The translations under genes and the position numbers were made by a program. A stretch of DNA of 64,000 nucleotides from Clostridia bacterium (GTDB lineage: Bacteria; Bacillota; Clostridia; UBA1381): contig JAFSXU010000004.1 in assembly GCA_017443895.1 (NCBI GenBank), positions 1-64,000 of the forward strand. The letters run 5' to 3'. A model generated the notes under the pieces. That model was not told the DNA's origin. It worked only from the letters and a program-made list of their open reading frames with translations, and made no database searches. This document shows positions 18,045 to 27,022 of the stretch, one piece after another (position 1 is the stretch's first letter; every line of letters begins with the position of its first letter).

Positions 18045-19043
18045 TTAATATTTGACTATTTTAAATGTTATAATTCCGTCATGCTCAGGCATATATGCGT
18101 CAAACTCAACACCCGCATTTGTGAGTCTTGCCTCCAATGTGCCCAAATCGCTCGCGTTGATGGTATAGCAATCACCAACGGAGCCGTTTATACATTCTAT
18201 TAAAATGCCCATAGCTCTGTCATACTGTTTAGAGTTTACGGTCATTATCCCTATTTCATACATTGTACCGCTGCTGCTGATACTGTAATCCTCGCCCATT
18301 GCATACTGTCCGACAGGCGCGTCGGTAGTCAGGCTATAACCGTTATCATCATTTTGGGGTTCATCGGTTGCAACAGGCTCGCTTGTATAGCTCGGCATTT
18401 CTTCTTGAGCAGGCTTTGCAGTCGGTTTTAAAGTGGCAGCCGCTGTACTCTTTGGAGTGGCTGTTGCCCTTTGAACATTTCTTTGACTGTTCCCGGATAC
18501 GGCAGGAACTGCATTTTCTCTGACAGTTACCGCTTCGGTTTTTGTATCCGCATTCTGAGTCTGTACCGTCTTTTCCGTCTTTTCCGCATTTTCCGACTTT
18601 GACGGCTCGTTTTTCGGAGTTTCCGTAGCAGGTAGTGCAACAGTCTCACTTTTCGGTGCAACAGTAGTGGCAACCTCGTCTATCACACCGCTATCGTTAT
18701 TACCCATTTTATCCACAAACATATCGGAGTTTGCTCCGATTACCGCAACAAGCACCAATGACGCCGCAACCGCCGAATACTTTTGCCAGTTTCTCTTAAA
18801 GTGCCGTGTGTGTCTGTTGAGCTTTATATCTTCCTTATCAATTCTTAAATTAAGATCCTTTAAGAAGTCCTCACCGACCTCAAGTTTCGGAAGAGTTTTT
18901 GTTGTAGCTATAACAGACTCCAAAAATTCAAGTTCACGCCTGCAGCTTTCACACTCTTTTGCATGGTTACTAAGTTGTTCTTTTTCAAGCTCGCTGAGAT
19001 TATCATAATTATCAAGCATATTCAGGAACATATCACAATCCAT
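18045..19043 (-). CDS. Membrane anti-sigma factor with zinc-finger domain
   Basis: Probably holds the adjacent ECF sigma factor inactive until an envelope signal arrives. The 332-aa protein has an N-terminal zf-HC2 anti-sigma domain (HAKECESCRREL, the HxxxCxxC zinc motif, about residues 26-37), one transmembrane helix (about 90-110, AAASLVLVAVIGA-like), then a long Thr/Pro/Ala-rich extracellular linker and a C-terminal folded domain of about 85 residues. The start is the ATG at 19043; the ATG at 19061 overlaps the AAAGGAGG ribosome site. The gene follows the sigma factor by 65 bp. The extracellular domain is not recognised and could be the sensor. Confidence 0.88.
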   Translation of the reverse strand: MDCDMFLNMLDNYDNLSELEKEQLSNHAKECESCRRELEFLESVIATTKTLPKLEVGEDFLKDLNLRIDKEDIKLNRHTRHFKRNWQKYSAVAASLVLVAVIGANSDMFVDKMGNNDSGVIDEVATTVAPKSETVALPATETPKNEPSKSENAEKTEKTVQTQNADTKTEAVTVRENAVPAVSGNSQRNVQRATATPKSTAAATLKPTAKPAQEEMPSYTSEPVATDEPQNDDNGYSLTTDAPVGQYAMGEDYSISSSGTMYEIGIMTVNSKQYDRAMGILIECINGSVGDCYTINASDLGTLEARLTNAGVEFDAYMPEHDGIITFKIVKY

Positions 19044-19108
19044 TAAAACTCCTCCTTTCATACAAATTTCAAAATAATTTCAATTCTGTTACTTTGTTAG
19101 ACGCCAAA

Positions 19109-19684
19109 TTATTCAAAAAGTTCCATATTTTCTGATAATTTTTTTCGCATTGCACCTCTTGCACGGTTGAGCCTTGATTTTACCGTACCTGTGGGGATTT
19201 TAAGAACATCTGAAATTTCTTCATAGTTCATTCCCTCAATATCAAACAGAGTTATTATTTCCCTGTATTCGTGCTTAATCTCGGAAAGTGCCCTCATAAC
19301 GGCTCTTTGTTTCTCGTTTGCCTGCGCATATTCCTCGGGAGTTGGGGCGCTGTCACGAATTTCAAGCTCCTTATCCTCGTCATCATCATATGCACCGCTT
19401 ACGCTTATTGTGCTTATGGTCCTTTGCCGTTTCCTCAAAAAATCGGAGCAAACATTTGTCGTTATCCTGTATATCCATGTAGAGAATGAGGATTTTTCCC
19501 GGAAATTATCAAGACCTCTGTACACCCTTAAAAATACCTCCTGCGCCGCATCAAACGCATCTTCGCGGTTTGATAACAGGCTATACGACATATTAACAAC
19601 CTTTGACTGGTACATTGTCACAAGTTCACCAAACGCATTTCTGTCGCCGTTTTTGCACTTTTTTATAAGCTCTGCTTCGTTCAA
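19109..19684 (-). CDS. ECF-type RNA polymerase sigma factor
   Basis: A 191-aa group 4 sigma-70 factor. Region 2 has YSLLSNREDAFDAAQEVFLRVYR (key: DAFDAAQEVFL) and FSTWIYRITTNVC; region 4 has YREIITLFDIEGMNYEEI and PTGTVKSRLNRAR for -35 recognition. It resembles the SigW/RpoE-like group. The start is most likely TTG at 19684, eight bases from GGAGG; a GTG at 19693 directly abuts the ribosome site. It pairs with the zf-HC2 anti-sigma factor downstream, suggesting an envelope-stress regulon. Confidence 0.94.
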   Translation of the reverse strand: MNEAELIKKCKNGDRNAFGELVTMYQSKVVNMSYSLLSNREDAFDAAQEVFLRVYRGLDNFREKSSFSTWIYRITTNVCSDFLRKRQRTISTISVSGAYDDDEDKELEIRDSAPTPEEYAQANEKQRAVMRALSEIKHEYREIITLFDIEGMNYEEISDVLKIPTGTVKSRLNRARGAMRKKLSENMELFE

Positions 19685-19723
19685 AATCCCCACCTCCTTT
19701 TTATGAATTTTATAAATTTTCGT

Positions 19724-20869
19724 TTAGAATTTATCTATCCTATCCATATACGACTTATAGCTTTCTTTTATATCGTCCATGCAATCGCCTCCGAATTTCT
19801 CCAAAAAGGCTTTTGCTATCTCAAACTGCACCGCTGACTTTACCACAACCGAGCAAGCCGGAACTGCGCACACATCCGAGCGCTCAACTGTTGCCTTATG
19901 CTCCGTTTTATCCTTTGTATCAACCGTTCTTAACGGATTATAAAGCGTAGGTATCGGCTTCATTACTGCCCGAACTATTACAGGCTCGCCGTTTGACATT
20001 CCGCCCTCGATACCGCCTGCGTTATTGGTAAGTCTATAGTATTTAGTATCATATGCAATCTCATCGTGAACCTTTGAACCGCAAACAGCTCCAGCCTCAA
20101 AGCCCATTCCTATTTCAACGCCCTTTATTGCCTGAACGGACATAACGGAAAATGCAAGATTTGCATCAAGCTTTCTGTCATAATGAACATAACTGCCAAG
20201 TCCTGGCGGTAGATTTAAAACGGTTACCTCTACCACTCCGCCTACGCTCTCTCCCGAGGCTTTAATGGCGTCAATATATGCCTTTGCCCTGTCCTCGCTT
20301 GCCTTGTCGCCGAAGCCGACAGGAGAATTTATAACCCTATCATAAAATGACTTGTCCATAACAGCGGAGCTATCGCATACCTCGCCGATTCTTACAACCC
20401 GTCTTAAAAATTCAATACCAAACGGCTCAAGCACCTGCGCCGCCAAAGCGCCGACCGCCACTCGCATAGCCGTTTCACGGGCGGACGCTCTTTCCAAGAC
20501 ATTTCGCATATCATGATGATTATATTTTAAACCGCCCGTTAAATCTGCATGACCGGGACGCGGACAGGATACGGATTTTTCATCCGTTGCGGACTCTGCA
20601 CCCATAATGCTCTCCCAGTTTGCCCAGTCCTTGTTTTCAATCTGTATCGCAATGGGACTGCCAAGGGTATATCCACCTCTTACGCCCGATAATATTGTCG
20701 CCCTATCGGTTTCTATAGCCATTCTTCCGCCTCTGCCATAGCCTTTTTGACGGTTTTTGAGCTCTGAATTTATCTTCTCAATATCAATCTTAACACCCGA
20801 GGGCATTCCCTCAACAATCGCCGTCAGGCATCTGCCGTGAGTTTCTCCCGATGTGAAATATCTTAGCAT
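19724..20869 (-). CDS. aroC: Chorismate synthase
   Basis: Last step of the shikimate pathway: anti-elimination of phosphate from EPSP to chorismate with reduced FMN. The 381-aa protein has the three family signatures: GETHGRCLTAIVEGMP at the start, an internal GRGGRMAIETD and RASARETAMRVA-type block, and PTLYNPLRTVD toward the C-terminus. Length is normal. AGGAG precedes the start. Other aromatic-pathway genes are not adjacent. Confidence 0.97.
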   Translation of the reverse strand: MLRYFTSGETHGRCLTAIVEGMPSGVKIDIEKINSELKNRQKGYGRGGRMAIETDRATILSGVRGGYTLGSPIAIQIENKDWANWESIMGAESATDEKSVSCPRPGHADLTGGLKYNHHDMRNVLERASARETAMRVAVGALAAQVLEPFGIEFLRRVVRIGEVCDSSAVMDKSFYDRVINSPVGFGDKASEDRAKAYIDAIKASGESVGGVVEVTVLNLPPGLGSYVHYDRKLDANLAFSVMSVQAIKGVEIGMGFEAGAVCGSKVHDEIAYDTKYYRLTNNAGGIEGGMSNGEPVIVRAVMKPIPTLYNPLRTVDTKDKTEHKATVERSDVCAVPACSVVVKSAVQFEIAKAFLEKFGGDCMDDIKESYKSYMDRIDKF

Positions 20870-20964
20870 ATTTTTTCTCCTACTTATTCATATTAAATTA
20901 CATTTTATCACTTTTTATATTATTTTTCAAGTACATATATAAAATGCAAATATACGCAAAATTC

Positions 20965-21000
20965 AAGGGACTGCCCATACACTTTAACAGCAGTCCCTTT
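20965..21000 (-). terminator. Hairpin downstream of ptsI
   Basis: AAGGGACTGC pairs with GCAGTCCCTTT around a 15-nt loop, five bases past the ptsI stop codon. The following T-run is modest. Confidence 0.65.
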
Positions 21001-21005
21001 GTCAA

Positions 21006-22664
21006 TTAAATATCACTTAAAAGTTCGTCTTTTCTACCTGTAAGGTCGGTATTTAAAACCTTTTGCTTAATCGGAAGAATAAGTCCCGGAGATACCGAAA
21101 GCTCGTCAACGCCCATTGCAAGGAATGTTTCCGTAAGCTCCAAATCTCCGCCAAGCTCACCGCAGATACCTGTCCAGATACCGTGCTTATGCGAGTTATC
21201 CACAACCATTTTAATAAGCCGTAGCACCGCTCTATGGTGAATATCGCAAAACTTTGCAGCCTCACTGTTCTGACGGTCTATTGCAAGAGTGTACTGGGTA
21301 AGGTCGTTTGTGCCTATTGAGAAGAAATCAACCTCGGCAGCCAAAATATCTGAGATCACCGCCGCTGCAGGCGTTTCTATCATAATTCCAAGCTCAATAT
21401 CCTTATTATACGGGATATTCTCCTTATCAAGCTCGTCTGTAACCTCTTTGCAGATTTCCTTTATCCGCTTTACCTCGCTAAGCGATGTAATCATAGGGAA
21501 CATTATTGCAATCTTACCAAATGCCGAAGCACGGTACAGAGCTCTTAGCTGAGTCTTAAAGACTTCGGGGCGATTTAAGCAGATACGGATTGCCCTTACG
21601 CCCATTGCAGGGTTTTCCTCTTTCGGCATATCAAAATAATCAACCTGTTTATCCGCACCTATATCAAGAGTTCTTATAATAACTCTTTTACCGAGCATAT
21701 TCTGAGCAACACTTTTATATATTCCAAACTGTTCGTCCTCGGTTGGGTATGTGTCCTTGCTAAGATATATAAACTCACTCCTGAAAAGACCTATGCCCAT
21801 ACCGTCATTTGCCCATACCGACGGTACATCCTCCATACTGCCGATATTTGCATAGAGCATTATGCTTTGCCCGTCTTTTGTAACAGGCTTTACACCCTTT
21901 AGCTTATTTAAAAGCTCCTTTTGCTCGTTTACTTTCTTTAACTTTTCCAAAAGCCGTGCATTTGTATCGGGATCGGGCTCAATAAAAATCTCACCCGTAA
22001 ATCCGTCAACTATCATATCCTTGCCGTTAAGACTATCGTCCATTATACCCTGTGCATTTATGACAGCAGGAATATTCATGGTCCTTGCAAGGATTGATGT
22101 ATGCGAGTTGGAGCTACCCTTCTCAGTTATAAATGCAAGGATTTTGGATTTATCAAGCTGTACCGTCTCAGACGGCGCCAGATCCTCCGCACCGATTATT
22201 ACAGGCTCATCGGAGTCAATACCGCCCGATGTCGCACCGCTTAAAATTGATATAACTCTCTCTGAAATATCCTTGACATCTGCCGCTCTTGCCTGCATAT
22301 ACGAGTCGTCCATTGACGCAAACATATCAGCCATGGTATCTGCCGTATTTGCAACCGCAGTTTCTGCGTTGAGCTTTTGGTCTCGGATAATTCCCTCTAT
22401 CGACTCTACATAGTCAAGGTCATCAAGCATCATCTGATGAATTTCAAAAATCATTGCATTGTCCTGACCTACTTCTAAAAGTGCCTTTTCATATAATGCA
22501 CCAAGCTGGGACTTTGCCTCTTCACGGGCATTGTTCATACGCAATATTTCATTTTCCACATCATCAATATGCCTGCGTTCTATCATACCCACCGACTTTT
22601 TGATATGATATAGCTTTCCAAACGCAATACCGCCGCATACAGCCTGACCTGAAATGGTAATCAT
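21006..22664 (-). CDS. ptsI: PTS enzyme I (phosphoenolpyruvate-protein phosphotransferase)
   Basis: Autophosphorylates from PEP and passes phosphate to HPr. The 552-aa protein shows the HPr-binding helical domain, the phospho-histidine site GSSNSHTSILAR (active His in SHTS), the PEP-binding barrel with LDIGADKQVDYF and FRSEFIYL, and the C-terminal signature with GIMIETPAA, FSIGTNDLTQYTLA and GICGELGGD. It is the last gene of the fru-pts operon, after ptsH. A strong AAGGAGG supports the start. Confidence 0.97.
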   Translation of the reverse strand: MITISGQAVCGGIAFGKLYHIKKSVGMIERRHIDDVENEILRMNNAREEAKSQLGALYEKALLEVGQDNAMIFEIHQMMLDDLDYVESIEGIIRDQKLNAETAVANTADTMADMFASMDDSYMQARAADVKDISERVISILSGATSGGIDSDEPVIIGAEDLAPSETVQLDKSKILAFITEKGSSNSHTSILARTMNIPAVINAQGIMDDSLNGKDMIVDGFTGEIFIEPDPDTNARLLEKLKKVNEQKELLNKLKGVKPVTKDGQSIMLYANIGSMEDVPSVWANDGMGIGLFRSEFIYLSKDTYPTEDEQFGIYKSVAQNMLGKRVIIRTLDIGADKQVDYFDMPKEENPAMGVRAIRICLNRPEVFKTQLRALYRASAFGKIAIMFPMITSLSEVKRIKEICKEVTDELDKENIPYNKDIELGIMIETPAAAVISDILAAEVDFFSIGTNDLTQYTLAIDRQNSEAAKFCDIHHRAVLRLIKMVVDNSHKHGIWTGICGELGGDLELTETFLAMGVDELSVSPGLILPIKQKVLNTDLTGRKDELLSDI

Positions 22665-22690
22665 TTTCGCCCCTCCTTTTTTGTTTATTT

Positions 22691-22726
22691 GAAATTTTGG
22701 TTTATATTACCCTAAGCCAAAATTTC
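22691..22726 (-). repeat. Intercistronic 10-bp hairpin carrying the AAATTTTGG repeat end
   Basis: GAAATTTTGG and CCAAAATTTC form a perfect 10-bp stem between ptsH and ptsI. The left arm continues into the AAATTTTGGTTTATA text found at the ends of the double-hairpin repeats, so this may be a solo repeat end. It could tune relative ptsH/ptsI expression. Confidence 0.55.
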
Positions 22727-22727
22727 T

Positions 22728-22985
22728 TTATAAATTAGCTTTTAAAAATTCCTCAACCGCTGTGGCTGCCTCTACCTCGTCATCTCCCTCAACAGTTACA
22801 TTTACCTGCATACCTGCCTTTACACCAAGCGCCATTACCGCAAATATTCTCTTTAAGTCGCCTGACTTACCGTTACATTCAATGGTAATCTTACTTTGGA
22901 ACTTTGCCGCCTCTTTTACAAGCAAGCCTGCCGGTCTTGCGTGGATACCCTCAGGGTCTGTTATTGTGTAGCTAAACTGTTTCAT
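22728..22985 (-). CDS. ptsH: Phosphocarrier protein HPr with Arg in place of Ser46
   Basis: Relays phosphate from enzyme I to the fructose EII. The 85-aa protein has the active-site GIHARPAG with His15. At position 46, where Firmicutes HPr has the Ser phosphorylated by HPr kinase (KSIMG), this protein has Arg (KRIFA). It should therefore work in sugar transport but not as the classical CcpA co-repressor. The start is ATG at 22985; a TTG at 23000 overlaps the GGAGG. It lies between fruA and ptsI. Confidence 0.95.
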   Translation of the reverse strand: MKQFSYTITDPEGIHARPAGLLVKEAAKFQSKITIECNGKSGDLKRIFAVMALGVKAGMQVNVTVEGDDEVEAATAVEEFLKANL

Positions 22986-23012
22986 TGTTTTATCCTCCAA
23001 AAATTTATTTAA

Positions 23013-24992
23013 TTATTTCTTAATAGGCTTTTTTAATATGCCTAAAAGTATCATTGTTATAACTGAGCCGACAAGCCATGATACCACATACATCGGCCAG
23101 TTGCCTACAACCGCAAATACGAACAATCCGCCGTGAGGTGCCATCAATGTACATTTAAAGAGCATTGACAAAGCTCCTGCTACTGCCGAGCCGACAGCTG
23201 TTGCCGGAATAACATGCAACGGATCTGATGCCGCAAACGGGATTGCACCCTCTGTGATAAAGCAAGCGCCCATGATATAGTTTGTAATTGTTGTCTGACG
23301 CTCTGCCACTGTAAATCGGTTCTTAAAGAATGTTGTTGCAAGTGCAATACCTATCGGCGGACACATACCGCCAACCATAACGGCAGCCATAATGTCATAG
23401 TTACCCTGCGATATTGACATTGTACCGAATACATATGCCGCCTTATTTATAGGACCGCCCATATCAATAGCCATCATTGCGCCAAGAACAAAACCGAGTA
23501 ATATCTTTGATGATGAGCCCATGCTGTTTAACATATTTGCAAGAGCTGTATTTACAACTCCGATTATCGGGTTGAATATCAAAAGCATCAAAGCGCCCAT
23601 AATGAACACACCGCATAACGGATATAGCAAAATCGGCTTAATTCCGTCCATACTCTGCGGAAGATGCGAGAATATCTTTTTAAGGAACAATACTACATAT
23701 CCTGCAACAAAGCCTGCTACCAATGCACCGATAAAGCCCGATACCGTGTTACCCGATGCGCCAAATACAGTGTTCTGCAAAAATCCGTTAAGACCTGTGT
23801 ATGTTAAAGGCTCGCCTGCTGAGTTTACCCACTCTAAAACCGCATTTCCGCTTGAGGCCATCATACCGCCTACAAAGCCTACTGCAAGTCCCGGGCGGTC
23901 TGCAATGGAGTATGCGATATAGCCTGCAAGAACAGGTAACATAAATCCGAATGCAACCTCGCCGATCGTTTTAAAGAATGCGGCTATAGGTATATTTTTA
24001 CCGAAGTTTGCAGGGTTAATGCTAAAGTCGTCAAGCAAAAACGCAAGTGCTATTAAGATACCGCCGCCGATAACGAATGGCAACATATGTGAAACACCGC
24101 TCATAAGGTGCTTATATAACTGCTGGCCAACTCCTACATTCGCACCGCCGTCCGTATCCTCCACCGCACCGCTTGCCTTATACAAAGGTGCATTGCCGTC
24201 TATCGCTCTTTGAATTAAATTATCCGCCTTTGAAATTCCGTCGGATACAGGTACCTGTATAACCTTTTTACCGTCAAATCTCTCCATCGGTACCTTTGCA
24301 TCTGCCGCAACTATGATACAGTGTGCCTCATTTATCTCCTCGGCAGTTAAAACATTCTTTGCACCGCCTGAGCCTCTTGTTTCAACCTTTATAAATACGC
24401 CTGCCTTGTCTGCGGCTTTCTGTAGACCTTCTGCCGCCATATATGTGTGCGCAATACCTGTAGGACAGCTTGTTACCGCTAAAATCTTTACGCCCGACTG
24501 AGCTGTAACCGGAGCTTCCTCTTTTACTTCTTCCTTTTCCTCATCGTATTTATTTATAATATCCACAAACTCGTCAACCGACTGTGCGTTTATAAGACCC
24601 TTTGAAAAGTCCTCGTTCATCATAAGTACCGATAATTTACTCAATACATCAAGATGCACATTTTCCTTTACATCAGGTGCGGCAATCGCAAATATCAGCT
24701 TTACAGGCTCGCCGTCGATACTGTCAAAGTCAACGCCGTCCTTTATAACCATTGCCGCAAGTCCGGGCTTTGTAACCGCATTTCCCTTATAGTGCGGAAT
24801 GGCTATTCCCTCGCCTACTGCCGTTGTGCTTTCCTCTTCACGGGCAAAAAGTCCTTTTACATAAGCTTCCTTGTCGCTTAATTTTCCGCTTTTGTCCATT
24901 AAGTCCGCCATCTGACGGATAGCCTCGTCCTTTGATTTTGGTGAACCGCTTATACTTATACTCTTGCGGTCTAACAAATCCATAATACGCAT
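23013..24992 (-). CDS. fruA: PTS fructose-specific EIIABC
   Basis: Imports fructose and releases fructose 1-phosphate. The 659-aa protein carries EIIA (about 1-150, with the His site GIAIPHYKG), EIIB (about 165-265, phospho-Cys in AVTSCPTGIAHTYMAAE) and membrane EIIC (about 300-655, with GGMMASSGNAVLEW and IDMGGPINKAAYVF). This A-B-C order in one chain is the standard Firmicutes FruA. AAAGGAGG supports the start. It is co-directional with fruK and fruR. Confidence 0.97.
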   Translation of the reverse strand: MRIMDLLDRKSISISGSPKSKDEAIRQMADLMDKSGKLSDKEAYVKGLFAREEESTTAVGEGIAIPHYKGNAVTKPGLAAMVIKDGVDFDSIDGEPVKLIFAIAAPDVKENVHLDVLSKLSVLMMNEDFSKGLINAQSVDEFVDIINKYDEEKEEVKEEAPVTAQSGVKILAVTSCPTGIAHTYMAAEGLQKAADKAGVFIKVETRGSGGAKNVLTAEEINEAHCIIVAADAKVPMERFDGKKVIQVPVSDGISKADNLIQRAIDGNAPLYKASGAVEDTDGGANVGVGQQLYKHLMSGVSHMLPFVIGGGILIALAFLLDDFSINPANFGKNIPIAAFFKTIGEVAFGFMLPVLAGYIAYSIADRPGLAVGFVGGMMASSGNAVLEWVNSAGEPLTYTGLNGFLQNTVFGASGNTVSGFIGALVAGFVAGYVVLFLKKIFSHLPQSMDGIKPILLYPLCGVFIMGALMLLIFNPIIGVVNTALANMLNSMGSSSKILLGFVLGAMMAIDMGGPINKAAYVFGTMSISQGNYDIMAAVMVGGMCPPIGIALATTFFKNRFTVAERQTTITNYIMGACFITEGAIPFAASDPLHVIPATAVGSAVAGALSMLFKCTLMAPHGGLFVFAVVGNWPMYVVSWLVGSVITMILLGILKKPIKK

Positions 24993-25014
24993 TTGTTCTC
25001 TCCTCCTTTATTTT

Positions 25015-25923
25015 TCAGCTCTCAAACTGAGCCAAAACCGTTCTTACCTCTTCGCCCGTTGCAAGATTTTGCGAAAACGCACTTGCCGAGCCTGCACTGA
25101 GTCCAATTTTCAGTGCATAGTCATAGTCGCCCTTTTCAAGATAGCCTGCAATAAAGCCTGCCACCATAGAATCGCCCGAGCCTGTGGTATTTACCACATT
25201 ACCTACAGGCGCCTCATACCGATAAACCTTGTTATCCTCAGACAATAGCATTGCACCCTTACCGCCCATGGAAACAAGCACATTTCTTGCACCCATGCTC
25301 TGCAAAGTCCTTGCGGCAGCTGCAATTTCATCGTCTGTTTTTAAGTCTTTTCCGACAATTTCGCCAAGCTCAAAATTATTTGGTTTTATCAAAAACGGCT
25401 TGTATTTTAAGGTATCGGTTAAAAGCGAACCCGTTGCATCAACAACTATTTTTAAATTTTTATCCTTTAGCCGTTCCATGATATTACAATACATTGTAGC
25501 AGGCAAAGTATTTGGAATAGATCCTGCCAAAACCAGAATATCATTATCATTTAACGCTTCAAGTTTTTTAAAAAGCTTTGCTATCGCCCCGTCTGTTATA
25601 TCAGGTCCCTGTCCGTTTATCTCGGTTTCAACATCTGCCTTGATTTTTACATTTATCCTTGTAAAGCCCTCGCTCAGCGTAATGAAATCACTTAAAACTC
25701 CAAGCTCATCAAGCATTCCTACAAGCATTTGACCCGTAAAACCCGAAATAAAGCCAAGCGCTTTATTTTCATAGCCTAAATTTTTAAGCACCGTAGATAC
25801 ATTTATTCCCTTACCGCCTGCAAGGATTTTTTCCTTAGATGTCCTGTTTACCACACCTTCTGTGTAGCCCGGTACATTGATTATATAATCAAGCGCCGGA
25901 TTGAATGTAATCGTGTAAATCAT
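25015..25923 (-). CDS. fruK: 1-phosphofructokinase
   Basis: Phosphorylates fructose 1-phosphate to fructose 1,6-bisphosphate. The 302-aa PfkB-family protein begins MIYTITFNPALDYIINV, has GGKGINVSTVLKNLG and the C-terminal PfkB signature VNTTGSGDSMVAGFI with the catalytic Asp. The context (fruR upstream, fruA downstream) settles FruK over tagatose-6-phosphate kinase. It starts one base after the fruR stop region and is probably translationally coupled. Confidence 0.96.
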   Translation of the reverse strand: MIYTITFNPALDYIINVPGYTEGVVNRTSKEKILAGGKGINVSTVLKNLGYENKALGFISGFTGQMLVGMLDELGVLSDFITLSEGFTRINVKIKADVETEINGQGPDITDGAIAKLFKKLEALNDNDILVLAGSIPNTLPATMYCNIMERLKDKNLKIVVDATGSLLTDTLKYKPFLIKPNNFELGEIVGKDLKTDDEIAAAARTLQSMGARNVLVSMGGKGAMLLSEDNKVYRYEAPVGNVVNTTGSGDSMVAGFIAGYLEKGDYDYALKIGLSAGSASAFSQNLATGEEVRTVLAQFES

Positions 25924-25924
25924 A

Positions 25925-26683
25925 TCACTTACCTCCGTTATCAGACACGGCTATGATGTCATACTCACTGTAGTCATTTGGCGCTTTGTCGGTTATTACC
26001 GTAACATCACCGATGTTTGCAAAGGCTATCTGTGATATGAGTCCGAACTTTGACGAGTCGGCAAGTACAAAGCTCTCCTTGCACTGTCTCATAGCCGCAC
26101 GCTTTAAATCCGCCTCGCTTATCTCAGGTGTTGTAATACCGTTTTCAATGCTTATTCCGTTTGCACCGAAAAAGCCTTTTGTAAAATTATAAACACCCAA
26201 CGCCACAACCGCACCTGAGCCTACAATAGCCTCCGTTACAGCCTTTAGTCTGCCACCCAGTATATATGCACTGTAGCCTTTCTTTGACAGTGTTATCGCA
26301 TGGGACACTGCATTTGTTACAAAAACAGCATCAATGCCCATCTTTATATTGTCTATTAAAAACTCCGTTGTCGTACCTGCATCAATGTATACCAAGTCGC
26401 CGTCCTCAATCAATGATGCGGCATATTCGCCTATCATTTTTTTCTCCTCTGCATACATTGTACGCCGTTTTGAAACTTCGTATTCGGTATTATTGTACTT
26501 TGTTTTTAACGACATTGCACCGCCATGCACTCTTACAAGCCTTTTTGCATTTGCCAGCGCCGTAATATCACGCCGTATCGTAGATTCCGATGCCCCCAAC
26601 TGCATTACCAAGTCCTGCACCGTTACCGAGCCTGACTTATCAACAAGGCTGACAATGGCATCAAGTCGCTCCTCAGATAACAT
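25925..26683 (-). CDS. fruR: DeoR-family repressor of the fructose operon
   Basis: A 252-aa regulator with an N-terminal DeoR winged helix (residues 1-57; SVTVQDLVMQLGASESTIRRD) and a C-terminal DeoRC sugar-phosphate sensor domain (AVFVTNAVSHAITLS, YILGGRLK, GANGIS). Fructose 1-phosphate is the expected inducer by analogy with FruR of Firmicutes. It leads the operon fruR-fruK-fruA-ptsH-ptsI from a strong promoter that is overlapped downstream by a candidate operator, so it is likely autoregulated. Confidence 0.94.
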   Translation of the reverse strand: MLSEERLDAIVSLVDKSGSVTVQDLVMQLGASESTIRRDITALANAKRLVRVHGGAMSLKTKYNNTEYEVSKRRTMYAEEKKMIGEYAASLIEDGDLVYIDAGTTTEFLIDNIKMGIDAVFVTNAVSHAITLSKKGYSAYILGGRLKAVTEAIVGSGAVVALGVYNFTKGFFGANGISIENGITTPEISEADLKRAAMRQCKESFVLADSSKFGLISQIAFANIGDVTVITDKAPNDYSEYDIIAVSDNGGK

Positions 26684-26715
26684 ATTTTTCCTCCTTTCTG
26701 ATTGTTTTTTAATTA

Positions 26716-26735
26716 TTTTGACTGATTTTGATTGT
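26716..26735 (-). promoter_or_regulatory. Candidate FruR operator, proximal copy
   Basis: TTTTGACTGATTTTGATTGT lies just downstream of the fruR -10, between promoter and start codon. It matches 26895-26914 at 19 of 20 positions. The internal direct repeat of TTGAYTGW/TTGATTGT suits a DeoR-type oligomer. Confidence 0.55.
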
Positions 26736-26744
26736 CTTGATTAT

Positions 26745-26773
26745 ATTATAGCTACTAAATTCTGTATTGTCAA
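26745..26773 (-). promoter_or_regulatory. Promoter of the fru-pts operon
   Basis: Minus strand: perfect TTGACA (26768-26773), 17-bp spacer and perfect TATAAT (26745-26750). Confidence 0.88.
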
Positions 26774-26894
26774 TTGTATCAATCTACAACTTTTTAGATA
26801 TTTTTTATGCAAATTGCACAATTTATATTGATAAATTGGCATATGTTTATTGGGTATAGTTGAATTATGACAGGTTTATGCATAATTTACGACT

Positions 26895-26914
26895 TTTTGA
26901 CTGTTTTTGATTGT
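26895..26914 (-). promoter_or_regulatory. Candidate FruR operator, distal copy
   Basis: TTTTGACTGTTTTTGATTGT, nearly identical to 26716-26735 and 179 bp away in direct orientation. It lies between the divergent fruR and rodA promoters, so it could serve looping or affect rodA. Confidence 0.5.
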
Positions 26915-26959
26915 AATAGCAAAATATGGAGTACAAGATTTTAAAATTTTATCTTGGTC

Positions 26960-26988
26960 TTGTTAAATAGGCTGATTTGTAGTATAAT
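26960..26988 (+). promoter_or_regulatory. Promoter of rodA
   Basis: TTGTTA (26960-26965), 17-bp spacer and TATAAT (26983-26988). The expected transcript start is near 26995, downstream of the TTG codons at 26954 and 26960, which rules those out as translation starts. Confidence 0.72.
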
Positions 26989-27022
26989 ACATTTGTCATT
27001 ATTTACAAAGGAGCTGATAAAA

